Below are positions 6,374 through 12,329 of a stretch of 12,329 nucleotides of DNA, piece by piece. The notes beneath the pieces are model-generated. The model made no database searches. It was given only the letters and a program-made list of their open reading frames with translations, and was not told where the DNA came from. This stretch comes from an uncultured Clostridia bacterium. GTDB lineage: Bacteria; Bacillota; Clostridia; Monoglobales; Monoglobaceae. The position numbers and the translations under genes are program-made. Position 1 is the first letter of the stretch; each line of letters opens with the position of its first letter. Location: NCBI GenBank assembly GCA_945878965.1, contig CAMCUJ010000013.1:1-12329 (forward strand), written 5' to 3'.

Positions 6374-6597
6374 GTTACGTAACTCCTAAATCGGAAAATT
6401 TATCAGCAAATTCCGTTATGTAAAATCCTGTTGACTAATTAATGATTAAATAAGACTTACTGTAAAGCATTGCCGATACTTACTTTTGAGCATTTCTAAT
6501 GCTCTGCTTACTAAATTATTTTGATAAAACCATAATAAATTCCCCCTAAAATGTTATAAATTAATAATATAATTTTTAATAACAGCAGCTACTTGAT
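6374..6597. other. Leader and spacer between the secreted-protein gene and the oxidoreductase gene
   Basis: This gap contains a 10-bp palindrome GTTACGTAAC (6374-6383) just before the ribosome site, a 7-bp hairpin GAGCATT-TCT-AATGCTC (6488-6504), and a weak minus-strand promoter candidate (TTTACA, 17 bp, ATTAAT). No known riboswitch is recognised, and very short ORFs here lack support. No clear terminator for the oxidoreductase gene is seen, so read-through into the next gene is possible. Confidence 0.4.
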
Positions 6598-7170
6598 TTA
6601 CACTCCTGCTTTAAAATATTTATCAATTTCTCTCTTTGCCGTCTGCAAAATTTCAGTTATATCATTCCCATCAACATCAAGATTTTCCGCTTTGAAAAAC
6701 AGAATATCCTTTATTCCGTAAAAATTTTCAGCTAAAGCCTTTACATAATCAAAGCCGAAATTAAAATATATTTGTCCGCCTGAGGTTGTAACATAAATCA
6801 ATCTTTTTGCCTTGCAAAGACCTTTAGGAATACCTTTTTCATACTTAAATGTTATTCCGCTGACCGTTATATTCTCAAGATACACCTTAAGCAAAGACGG
6901 AAAAGTCAAATCCCAATACGGTGCTGCAATCACAATTGTATCCGCATATGCAAACTCTTTTGCATATTTAAATATATCGTCCGAAAAATCATTTTCGGAA
7001 ACAAGTCTTTCTCTTATTTCAAGAAGTTCTCCGTCAAGCGGCTTTAAATTCTCTTTTTTAAGATTAATTTCACAAACCTCACCGCACAATTTATCCAAAA
7101 CATATTTTGTAATTTCAAGTGTTCGTGAGTTTTCACGAACACAGGCATTTATAAATAAGATTCTATCCAA
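6598..7170 (-). CDS. Flavodoxin-fold NAD(P)H-dependent FMN oxidoreductase
   Basis: This is a 190-aa single-domain flavoprotein of the flavodoxin_2/azoreductase type (quinone or azo-compound reductase family), cytoplasmic. Visible features are the N-terminal beta strand and phosphate-binding loop RILFINACVRENSRT at 3-17, the FMN-contacting APYWDLTFPS at 83-92, and TTSGG at 128-132. I place the start at the TTG at 7170 because GAGG (7179-7182) lies 8 nt upstream, and the protein then begins like its relatives. An upstream in-frame GTG at 7179 overlaps that ribosome site and is unlikely. A consensus minus-strand promoter at 7452-7480 would give a leader of about 275 nt containing both tandem hairpin repeats. 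Substrate is not predictable. No operon partner is evident. Confidence 0.82.
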   Translation of the reverse strand: MDRILFINACVRENSRTLEITKYVLDKLCGEVCEINLKKENLKPLDGELLEIRERLVSENDFSDDIFKYAKEFAYADTIVIAAPYWDLTFPSLLKVYLENITVSGITFKYEKGIPKGLCKAKRLIYVTTSGGQIYFNFGFDYVKALAENFYGIKDILFFKAENLDVDGNDITEILQTAKREIDKYFKAGV

Positions 7171-7204
7171 ATTATCCACCTCAAATTTTCTTGTTTAAAA
7201 ATTA

Positions 7205-7317
7205 AATAGGGCACAAAGTGCTGTTATTCAACGTTTTAAGCAGGATATTTTACTCCTGATTAAAAATTAAGCGGAACTCTCCGCCTATATAGACGGAGGC
7301 ATCTTAATTCAGTTATA
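7205..7317 (+). repeat. Copy C of the three-hairpin repeat (full length)
   Basis: About 113 nt. Hairpin 1 is GCAC-AAA-GTGC (7211-7221). Hairpin 2 pairs 7234-7245 with 7253-7264 around one G-A mismatch. Hairpin 3 has outer arms ATTAAG/CTTAAT and inner stem CTCCG (7279-7283) / CGGAG (7294-7298). It ends in AGTTATA. The stems differ from copy D by paired changes. Confidence 0.8.
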
Positions 7318-7325
7318 TCATATTC

Positions 7326-7438
7326 AATAGGCGCAGAGCGCCGTTATTCAACGTTTTCGGTGGGAAAAAGGTACTCCCGCCGAAAAAATCAAGTGCAACC
7401 CGCCGCTAAGATGCGGGGGACATCTTGATTTAGTTATA
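7326..7438 (+). repeat. Copy D of the three-hairpin repeat (full length, best paired)
   Basis: About 113 nt, head-to-tail with copy C after an 8-nt gap. Hairpin 1 is GGCGC-AGA-GCGCC (7330-7342). Hairpin 2 is TTTTCGGTGGGA (7354-7365) with TCCCGCCGAAAA (7375-7386), 12 bp with one wobble. Hairpin 3 has outer arms AAATCAAG (7386-7393) / CTTGATTT (7424-7431) and inner CCCGC (7399-7403) / GCGGG (7413-7417). It ends in TTAGTTATA. Confidence 0.85.
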
Positions 7439-7451
7439 ATTTAATGTTTTT

Positions 7452-7480
7452 ATTATAACACACTTTATATTATTTTTCAA
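7452..7480 (-). promoter_or_regulatory. Strong sigma-A-type promoter reading through the tandem repeats
   Basis: On the minus strand: TTGAAA (7475-7480), 17-bp spacer, TATAAT (7452-7457). The next gene downstream is the oxidoreductase starting at 7170, so the transcript would begin near 7445 and carry copies D and C in antisense orientation in its leader. Confidence 0.7.
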
Positions 7481-7581
7481 TAAATCTTACGAATATCAAA
7501 AAAATTTCGCTTTTTTTATTTTAGTGTGCATTATCAATAAATAAAAGTAGAATAAGTTTAAAAACTTTTTCGATTTTTCTC

Positions 7582-7610
7582 TTGAAAACCTACAAAACAT
7601 ATGTTATTAT
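7582..7610 (+). promoter_or_regulatory. Promoter of the Rrf2-family gene with a palindrome in the spacer
   Basis: TTGAAA (7582-7587), 17-bp spacer, TATTAT (7605-7610). The palindrome AACATATGTT (7596-7605) fills the end of the spacer and could be an autoregulatory site. Transcription would start near 7617, which excludes the upstream in-frame ATG at 7617 as the start codon. Confidence 0.7.
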
Positions 7611-7634
7611 AGTATTATGAAAGGAGTGTTCTCT

Positions 7635-8072
7635 ATGAAGATATCAACAAAAGGAAGATATGCTTTGCGTATGCTTTTAGACCTTGCCGAACATATGAAC
7701 GCCGGGTTTATTTCATTAAAAGATATTGCAGAGCGACAGGGTATCTCAAAAAAATATTTAGAACAAATTGTACCGATTTTGAATAAAACTAATATTTTAC
7801 AGACAAATCGTGGGTTTCAAGGCGGATATAAGCTTGCTCAATCACCGGACAAATATACAATAGGTATGATTCTTCGGCTAACAGAAGGCAGTCTTTCCCC
7901 TGTTTCCTGTCTTGATCAAAATCCAATTCAGTGTGAACGGCAAAACGAATGTGCAACGCTTCCAATTTGGCAAGGTCTAAACAAAGTGATAAATGATTAT
8001 CTTGATAATATTACTCTTCAGGATGTCTTGGACAAGCAGCGTGAACGCTACTCAAACGATTATATGATTTAA
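7635..8072 (+). CDS. Rrf2-family transcriptional regulator with possible Fe-S ligands
   Basis: This 145-aa DNA-binding regulator has the typical Rrf2 N terminus KISTKGRYALRMLLDLA (2-18), the winged-helix recognition segment QGISKKYLEQIV (35-46) and NRGFQGGYKLA (58-68). Three cysteines lie at 92, 100 and 106 (CX7C-X5-C), a spacing like that of IscR-type members that hold a [2Fe-2S] cluster, though IscR itself has CX5CX5C. The start ATG at 7635 has AAAGGAG 8 nt upstream; the ATG at 7617 is ruled out because it lies at the transcription start. Relatives control cysteine metabolism (CymR) or Fe-S assembly (IscR). A cysK gene lies 3.2 kb away beyond the copper operon, so a cysteine or Fe-S role is plausible but not shown. 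Confidence 0.85.
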   Translation: MKISTKGRYALRMLLDLAEHMNAGFISLKDIAERQGISKKYLEQIVPILNKTNILQTNRGFQGGYKLAQSPDKYTIGMILRLTEGSLSPVSCLDQNPIQCERQNECATLPIWQGLNKVINDYLDNITLQDVLDKQRERYSNDYMI

Positions 8073-8074
8073 TT

Positions 8075-8120
8075 TTATGGCAGAAGCATATAAACAAAAG
8101 CTTCTGCCATAATTAATAAT
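8075..8120 (+). terminator. Terminator of the Rrf2-family gene
   Basis: A 13-bp stem (8075-8087 with 8100-8112; core ATGGCAGAAGC / GCTTCTGCCAT) with a 12-nt loop begins 2 nt after the stop codon. It is followed by TTAATAATTT, which is T-rich but has no unbroken T run. Confidence 0.75.
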
Positions 8121-8132
8121 TTAATTTTCCGT

Positions 8133-8159
8133 TTTAAAAATCAGCACATTTACTGATTT
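8133..8159 (-). terminator. Possible terminator of the csoR-copA operon
   Basis: On the minus strand, a 7-bp AT-rich stem AAATCAG/CTGATTT (8153-8159 with 8138-8144) with an 8-nt loop runs into TTTTT then AAAAC. The stem is weak, but its place 65 nt after the copA stop is suitable. Confidence 0.45.
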
Positions 8160-8223
8160 GAAATTGCTATACTTTTAACTCATATCTGTTTTATAACATT
8201 AGAAGCATTACCGATTTATAAAA

Positions 8224-8427
8224 TCAATCCAAAACTTTGTAGCCTTGTGCCTCTATTATTTCCTTCAAAACCTCATCCGATATTTCTGCGTTTAATATAA
8301 GCTCTGCCGAATCGGTTTCATGACTTACAATTGCCTCATCTACCTGCGGAAGCTCCTCTAAGCATTTTTTCACTCTCGCCTCGCAGTGACCGCACATCAT
8401 ACCTTCAATTTTAAGTGTTTTTTTCAT
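8224..8427 (-). other. C-terminal CopZ-like domain of CopA with its own Met and ribosome site
   Basis: The last 67 residues of CopA form a complete heavy-metal-associated domain (GMMCGHC, Cys779 and Cys782) that begins MKKTLKIEG, just as a free CopZ chaperone would. The Met codon at 8427 is preceded by AAGGA (8438-8442) at 10 nt, inside a charged linker (KQRKEEEI) after the last membrane segment. The sequence therefore allows a separate copper chaperone by internal initiation. Whether this happens cannot be told from sequence. Confidence 0.5.
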
Positions 8428-10728
8428 AATTTCTTCTTCCTTTCTTTGTTTTGATTTAACTTTTTTATCCTTCTTACTGTTTCGGATATTAATAAAATTC
8501 AATCTCAAAGCATTTGTAACCACACAAAAGCTTGACAAGCTCATAGCCGCAGCAGCAAACATAGGATTTAGTTTCCAACCAAACAGTGAAATAAACACAC
8601 CTGCCGCAAGCGGAATTCCGATTACATTATAGATAAACGCCCAAAACAGGTTCTCACGAATATTCTTAAGCGTTGTACGGCTAAGCCGAACTGCCGCCGG
8701 AACATCCGAAAGCTTGCTTTTCATCAGAACAATATCCGCAGCGTCTATGGCAATATCGGTTCCTGCACCAATAGCAATGCCTATATCGGCACGTGTAAGT
8801 GCCGGAGCGTCATTAATACCGTCACCTACCATTAAAACTCTGCCCTTTTTCTTCAAATCACGAATTACATTCTCTTTACCGTCAGGCAAAACACCTGCGA
8901 TAATCTCATCAACACCGACTTGCATTCCTATTGCTTTTGCGGTTTGTTTATTATCTCCCGTAAGCATTACAACTTTTATCCCCATATCTTGTAATTCTTC
9001 TACTGCCTTAGGACTGTCCTCCTTAACAATGTCTGCAACGGCAATAATGCCTATCAGCTTCTTATCTCTGCTGAAAAACAGCGGCGTTTTTCCCTCTTCT
9101 GAGAGTTTGTTCGCACAATCTTTAAATTTCGGCAGTACTTCCGCCTGACTGCCTATAAAATTCAGATTACCGCCCGCCAAGTGTGACCCGTTTAAAACAG
9201 CAGTAATACCATTACCCGGCAAAGCCTTAAAATCCGAAACCTCATCTCCGCTAAAATTTAATTCCTCAGCCTTTTTTAAAATCGCTTTCGCAAGCGGATG
9301 CTCGCTTTTCTTTTCAAGAGAATATGCCATATTTAATAATTCTTCAAGACTTATATTTTCAGACGGAATAATATCCGTTACTCTCGGCTCACCGCTTGTA
9401 ATCGTACCCGTTTTATCCAATACGACAATCTCTGCTTTACCGGTTTCCTCCAAAGAAACCGCCGTTTTAAATAAAATACCGTTTTTTGCACCGACTCCGT
9501 TACCGACCATAATCGCAACAGGTGTTGCAAGTCCCAATGCACACGGACAGCTTATAACCAAAACGGAAATACCCCTCGCAAGTGCAAAGCCTATATTTTC
9601 ACCCAAAATCAGCCACACAATTATTGTAACAACAGCAATCGCAATAACAGTAGGAACAAAAATTCCCGAAACCCTATCGGCAATTTTTGCAATCGGTGCT
9701 TTTGTAGCCGCTGCATCACTTACCATTTGTATAATTTGCGAAAGTGTGGTATCCTCGCCGACCTTAACTGCCTCACAACGAATAAATCCGGATTGATTGA
9801 CCGTTCCTGCCGACACACCATCTCCCTCGGCTTTGTCAACGGGAATGCTCTCACCCGTAAGTGCTGATTCATTAACCGCACTTGTTCCCTCTATAATTAT
9901 GCCGTCCACAGGAATGCTTTCGCCCGGACGAACCACAAAAATGTCCCCCTTTTTCACCTGCTCAACCGAAACTGTAATTTCAGCACCATCCTTCACAATT
10001 ACAGCAGTTTTAGGTGCAAGGCTCATCAGACTTTTCAGTGCATTTGTAGTCTTTCCTTTTGAATGTGCTTCAAGCATTTTACCGACAGTAATAAGTGTAA
10101 GAATCATTGCGGCAGACTCAAAATAGAATTCGTGCATATAACTCATTACCAAATCCATATTTCCCTTTACCTGTGCATCCGTCATAGCAAACAGAGCATA
10201 AGTACTGTAGACAAAAGCCGCACCTGCACCTAAGGCAACAAGCGTATCCATATTCGGTGATTTGTGAATCAGACTTTTAAAACCGCTAACAAAAAATTTT
10301 TGATTAATAATCATAACGGCAGCGGTCAGCAAGAGCTGAACCAATCCCATTGCGATGTGATTATCATCAAAAAACGACGGTAAAGGCCAACTCCACATCA
10401 TATGTCCCATTGAAAAATACATAAGTATAATTAAAAAAACAAGTGATGTAATCAATCTGAGTTTCATTGCAGACATTTCAGTATTTTCTCTCGGCTCATC
10501 ATATGAAGAAGCTCTGACATTTTTTTCAACGCCTTTTTTTGACGCTTTGTATCCGGCATTTTCAACAGCAGTAATAATATCCTTTTCAGATGCTGTACCC
10601 TCTACGCTCATAGAATCGGTAAGTAAACTGACAGAACACGATGTTACCCCCGACACCTTTAACACTGCTTTTTCCACTCTCGTACTGCAAGCCGCACAGC
10701 TCATTCCTTTAACTGTATATTGCTCCAT
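8224..10728 (-). CDS. copA: Cu(I)-exporting P1B-type ATPase with N- and C-terminal metal-binding domains
   Basis: This 834-aa inner-membrane pump uses ATP to export Cu(I). In order: an N-terminal heavy-metal domain (GMSCAAC, Cys11 and Cys14), eight expected membrane helices from about residue 90, the actuator TGES at 291-294, the copper-selective CPC at 394-396, the phosphorylation site DKTGT with Asp438, the nucleotide-binding SEHPLA at 475-480, GDGINDAP at 635-642, and the Cu(I)-site residues Tyr700-Asn701 and Met729 with Ser732-Ser733. A second heavy-metal domain is fused at the C terminus (residues 768-834). That is unusual, since Firmicutes usually encode this as a separate copZ. The ATG at 10728 has AAAGGAG 8 nt upstream, overlapping the csoR stop region with a 13-nt gap. 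It is controlled by CsoR from the promoter at 11132-11160. Confidence 0.95.
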   Translation of the reverse strand: MEQYTVKGMSCAACSTRVEKAVLKVSGVTSCSVSLLTDSMSVEGTASEKDIITAVENAGYKASKKGVEKNVRASSYDEPRENTEMSAMKLRLITSLVFLIILMYFSMGHMMWSWPLPSFFDDNHIAMGLVQLLLTAAVMIINQKFFVSGFKSLIHKSPNMDTLVALGAGAAFVYSTYALFAMTDAQVKGNMDLVMSYMHEFYFESAAMILTLITVGKMLEAHSKGKTTNALKSLMSLAPKTAVIVKDGAEITVSVEQVKKGDIFVVRPGESIPVDGIIIEGTSAVNESALTGESIPVDKAEGDGVSAGTVNQSGFIRCEAVKVGEDTTLSQIIQMVSDAAATKAPIAKIADRVSGIFVPTVIAIAVVTIIVWLILGENIGFALARGISVLVISCPCALGLATPVAIMVGNGVGAKNGILFKTAVSLEETGKAEIVVLDKTGTITSGEPRVTDIIPSENISLEELLNMAYSLEKKSEHPLAKAILKKAEELNFSGDEVSDFKALPGNGITAVLNGSHLAGGNLNFIGSQAEVLPKFKDCANKLSEEGKTPLFFSRDKKLIGIIAVADIVKEDSPKAVEELQDMGIKVVMLTGDNKQTAKAIGMQVGVDEIIAGVLPDGKENVIRDLKKKGRVLMVGDGINDAPALTRADIGIAIGAGTDIAIDAADIVLMKSKLSDVPAAVRLSRTTLKNIRENLFWAFIYNVIGIPLAAGVFISLFGWKLNPMFAAAAMSLSSFCVVTNALRLNFINIRNSKKDKKVKSKQRKEEEIMKKTLKIEGMMCGHCEARVKKCLEELPQVDEAIVSHETDSAELILNAEISDEVLKEIIEAQGYKVLD

Positions 10729-10741
10729 AATTCCGACTCCT

Positions 10742-11041
10742 TTATTTCATTAGTTTTTGCAGAGTAACAACCAACTCATCAATCGTTTCATCTTTACCCT
10801 CTCGTATATCATTTGCCACACAAGTTTTAATGTGACTTGCAAGCAATTCCTTATTAAATGAATTCAAAGCGGCATTTACTGCCGCAACCTGAATCAATAT
10901 GTCAATGCAATATGCATCTTTCTCAACCATACCTCGTATCCCCCTAATCTGTCCTTCCATACGGTTTAAACGGTTGATAAGCTTTTTGTATTCCTCTTCG
11001 GAACGTTTCTTAGTCTTATGACAGCAGCATTCTTTCTCCAT
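10742..11041 (-). CDS. csoR: Copper-sensing repressor CsoR
   Basis: This 99-aa all-helical repressor of the CsoR/RcnR family releases DNA on binding Cu(I). The signature ligands Cys45, His70 and Cys74 are present with the exact spacing of known CsoR proteins (25 and 4 residues), in AYCIDIL and SHIKTC. The core [12 protein letters not shown] (24-35) is typical. The N terminus has an extra CCCH cluster (Cys5-7, His8) that is not part of the known sensor site. The ATG is preceded by GAGGAG (11053-11058) at 11 nt, slightly long. It is the first gene of a two-gene operon with copA, and its operator sits in the promoter of that operon. Confidence 0.95.
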   Translation of the reverse strand: MEKECCCHKTKKRSEEEYKKLINRLNRMEGQIRGIRGMVEKDAYCIDILIQVAAVNAALNSFNKELLASHIKTCVANDIREGKDETIDELVVTLQKLMK

Positions 11042-11131
11042 TTGCCGTTCAACTCCTCAAAATAAAAAATCGCACTAATATTTAATAAATGTTTCTTAAT
11101 TAAATAATACCCAATATGAGTGATTAATATT

Positions 11132-11160
11132 ATTATATACCCCCATAGGGTATTTGTCAA
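11132..11160 (-). promoter_or_regulatory. Consensus promoter of csoR-copA
   Basis: On the minus strand: TTGACA (11155-11160), exactly 17 bp, TATAAT (11132-11137), a perfect sigma-A match. The spacer is filled by the CsoR operator, so repressor and polymerase compete directly. The leader to csoR is about 84 nt. Confidence 0.9.
11137..11153. promoter_or_regulatory. CsoR operator
   Basis: ATACCC-CCATA-GGGTAT is a GC-run inverted repeat with 6-bp arms and a 5-bp centre, matching the known CsoR box type (TACCC...GGGTA). It lies between the -35 and -10 of the csoR-copA promoter. Confidence 0.9.
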
Positions 11161-11209
11161 GCATTTGATTTTTAATCGGCACAAAAACTTTTTCTCAACT
11201 ATTATTAAT

Positions 11210-11263
11210 TTAAACATAAAAACTCCGCCTTTTCTTCTGACATACGACAGCATAAGGCGGAGT
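11210..11263 (-). terminator. Terminator of cysK
   Basis: The 10-bp GC-rich stem ACTCCGCCTT (11222-11231) / AAGGCGGAGT (11254-11263) encloses a 22-nt loop. On the minus strand it is followed by TTTTATGTTT. It lies 30 nt beyond the cysK stop and isolates cysK from csoR. Confidence 0.8.
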
Positions 11264-11292
11264 CTGATTTTCATTTTTTAATTCCGATTTAA

Positions 11293-12222
11293 TTATTCCG
11301 CAAACATCGGTGTAGATAGATATCTTTCACCTGTGTCAGGAAGCAATGCCACAATAACCTTTCCCTTATTTTCGGGACGCTTTGCAAGCTCTGTTGCGGC
11401 AAATACAGCGGCACCTGAGGAAATACCTACAAGAAGACCTTCTTTTTTAGCAAGAGTTCTGCCAACCTCAAATGCGTCTTCGTTTTCTACTGCAATAATT
11501 TCATCATAAACTTCCATATTTAATGTATCCGGCACAAATCCTGCACCAATACCTTGAATCTTATGAGGTCCGGGAGTACCCTTAGAAAGTACCGGAGAGC
11601 CTGCAGGCTCAACCGCAACTACTTTAACATTAGGATTCTGCGATTTTAAGTATTCTCCGACACCCGATACAGTTCCTCCTGTACCTACACCTGCAACAAA
11701 AATATCAACCTTTCCGTCTGTATCATTCCAGATTTCAGAACCTGTTGTATTTCTGTGTGCTGTCGGATTTGCCGAATTTGTAAACTGACTCGGAATAAAG
11801 CTGTTCGGTGTTTCTGCCGCAAGCTCCTGAGCCTTGCTTATAGCTCCCTTCATTCCCTTTGCACCTTCGGTTAAAACAAGCTCTGCACCGTATGCCTTTA
11901 AAAGATTTCTGCGTTCAACACTCATTGTTTCAGGCATAGTAAGAATAATCTTATAGCCCCTTGATGCCGCAACCGCCGCAAGACCGATGCCTGTGTTACC
12001 GCTGGTAGGCTCAATAATAACAGAATCAGGCTTTAAAGCTCCCTTTGCCTCTGCATCATCAATCATCGCCTTTGCAATTCTATCCTTTACGCTGCCTGCC
12101 GGATTAAAATACTCAAGCTTTGCCAAAACAGTTGCTGAAAGTTCCTTATTCTTTTCATAATTCTTAAGTTCAAGAAGCGGTGTACCGCCAATTAGATCTG
12201 TGATTTTTTCATAAATTTTCAT
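11293..12222 (-). CDS. cysK: Cysteine synthase (O-acetylserine sulfhydrylase)
   Basis: This 309-aa PLP enzyme makes L-cysteine from O-acetylserine and sulfide in the cytoplasm. The full set of motifs is present: the PLP lysine Lys46 in NPAGSVKDR (40-48), the substrate loop TSGNT (73-77), the phosphate-binding GTGGT (180-184), GISSGAA (266-272) and [10 protein letters not shown] (295-304). The length is typical. The start is the ATG at 12222, with GAGGAG 8 nt upstream; an upstream in-frame ATG at 12276 would add 18 unrelated residues and is rejected. It is followed by its own terminator and has a plausible promoter, so it appears monocistronic. Confidence 0.96.
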   Translation of the reverse strand: MKIYEKITDLIGGTPLLELKNYEKNKELSATVLAKLEYFNPAGSVKDRIAKAMIDDAEAKGALKPDSVIIEPTSGNTGIGLAAVAASRGYKIILTMPETMSVERRNLLKAYGAELVLTEGAKGMKGAISKAQELAAETPNSFIPSQFTNSANPTAHRNTTGSEIWNDTDGKVDIFVAGVGTGGTVSGVGEYLKSQNPNVKVVAVEPAGSPVLSKGTPGPHKIQGIGAGFVPDTLNMEVYDEIIAVENEDAFEVGRTLAKKEGLLVGISSGAAVFAATELAKRPENKGKVIVALLPDTGERYLSTPMFAE

Positions 12223-12244
12223 ATAAAACACTCCTCGTATAATA

Positions 12245-12273
12245 AATATAGTATTATTTAAACTCTTTGTCTG
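12245..12273 (-). promoter_or_regulatory. Predicted promoter of cysK
   Basis: On the minus strand: CAGACA (12268-12273, 4/6), 17-bp spacer, TATATT (12245-12250, 5/6). Transcription would start close to 12238, leaving a leader of only about 15-20 nt with the ribosome site. The remaining bases to the window edge show no gene. Confidence 0.5.
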
Positions 12274-12329
12274 CATTGCTGTATATCATCAGCAGCAACA
12301 TCGTTTGTTTATATTTATATGCATAAAAT

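Larger units (their letters stand above)
7171..7634. other. Divergent intergenic region with tandem hairpin repeats and two promoters
   Basis: There is no credible gene in these 464 bp. It contains the oxidoreductase ribosome site, repeat copies C and D in tandem (7205-7438), a strong minus-strand promoter (7452-7480), an AT-rich tract (about 7481-7575) and the Rrf2-gene promoter with its palindrome (7582-7610). Confidence 0.8.

Noticed and set aside
6374..6597. A riboswitch or small peptide gene before the secreted-protein gene
   Set aside because: I could not match any known riboswitch core; a GGGGGAA followed by ATG opens a frame of only five codons.
6812..7198. Plus-strand open frame opposite the oxidoreductase gene
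   Set aside because: Its sequence mirrors the flavodoxin-fold coding frame, and no ribosome site or family similarity is seen.
7205..7438. A CRISPR array
   Set aside because: The two units are long, directly adjacent and diverged, with paired changes in stems rather than identical short repeats and unique spacers.
8714..10126. Long plus-strand open frames opposite copA (8714-9148 and 9797-10126)
   Set aside because: They run antisense to clearly conserved CopA codons, have serine/isoleucine-rich composition typical of mirror frames and lack ribosome sites.
10966..11274. Minus-strand open frame overlapping the start of csoR
   Set aside because: It reads through the csoR promoter, operator and the cysK terminator in another frame; it has no family motif.

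Overview
The window looks like chromosome from a low-GC Gram-positive anaerobe of the Clostridia, probably gut-associated. The evidence is AT-rich intergenic DNA, strong AGGAGG-type ribosome binding sites, consensus sigma-A promoters, two well-supported TTG starts, and a CsoR/CopA copper system with a Clostridia-type Rrf2 regulator and CysK. I cannot name the species.

Left part (1-4670): a fragment of a DUF3089-type protein (minus strand) and an Sfp-type 4'-phosphopantetheinyl transferase (minus strand) face a three-gene operon on the plus strand. That operon encodes a stand-alone condensation-domain acyltransferase, a discrete acyl carrier protein and an AMP-forming acyl ligase, and it ends in a strong hairpin. 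This is a complete minimal assembly line. The transferase loads phosphopantetheine on Ser34 of the carrier, the ligase activates a carboxylic acid (probably fatty), and the condensation enzyme transfers the acyl group to an amine. The layout matches my recollection of the fatty-acid-amide clusters described from human gut Clostridia. The intergenic region between the two arms carries two inverted repeats placed like operators on each promoter.

Middle part (4671-7634): a secreted three-domain protein (copper-amine-oxidase-N-like stalk, DUF4163/DUF3298-like module, chagasin-like I42 inhibitor domain) and a flavodoxin-fold NAD(P)H oxidoreductase, both on the minus strand. The intergenic DNA here holds a family of about 113-nt, three-hairpin repeats: two tandem full copies, one 5'-truncated copy and a 26-nt remnant. 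Base changes in the stems are compensatory, which points to a conserved folded RNA or single-stranded DNA.

Right part (7635-12329): an Rrf2 regulator with three spaced cysteines (plus strand) converges on a minus-strand csoR-copA copper efflux operon. The operon's consensus promoter contains a near-perfect CsoR operator in its 17-bp spacer. CopA has an unusual extra heavy-metal domain at its C terminus that begins with its own Met and ribosome binding site, so it may also be made as a free CopZ chaperone. Cysteine synthase cysK follows with its own promoter and terminator.

The most interesting items are the acyl-amide-type cluster with its candidate operators, the covarying three-hairpin repeats, the CopA-CopZ fusion with an internal start, and the chagasin-like domain on a secreted stalk protein.
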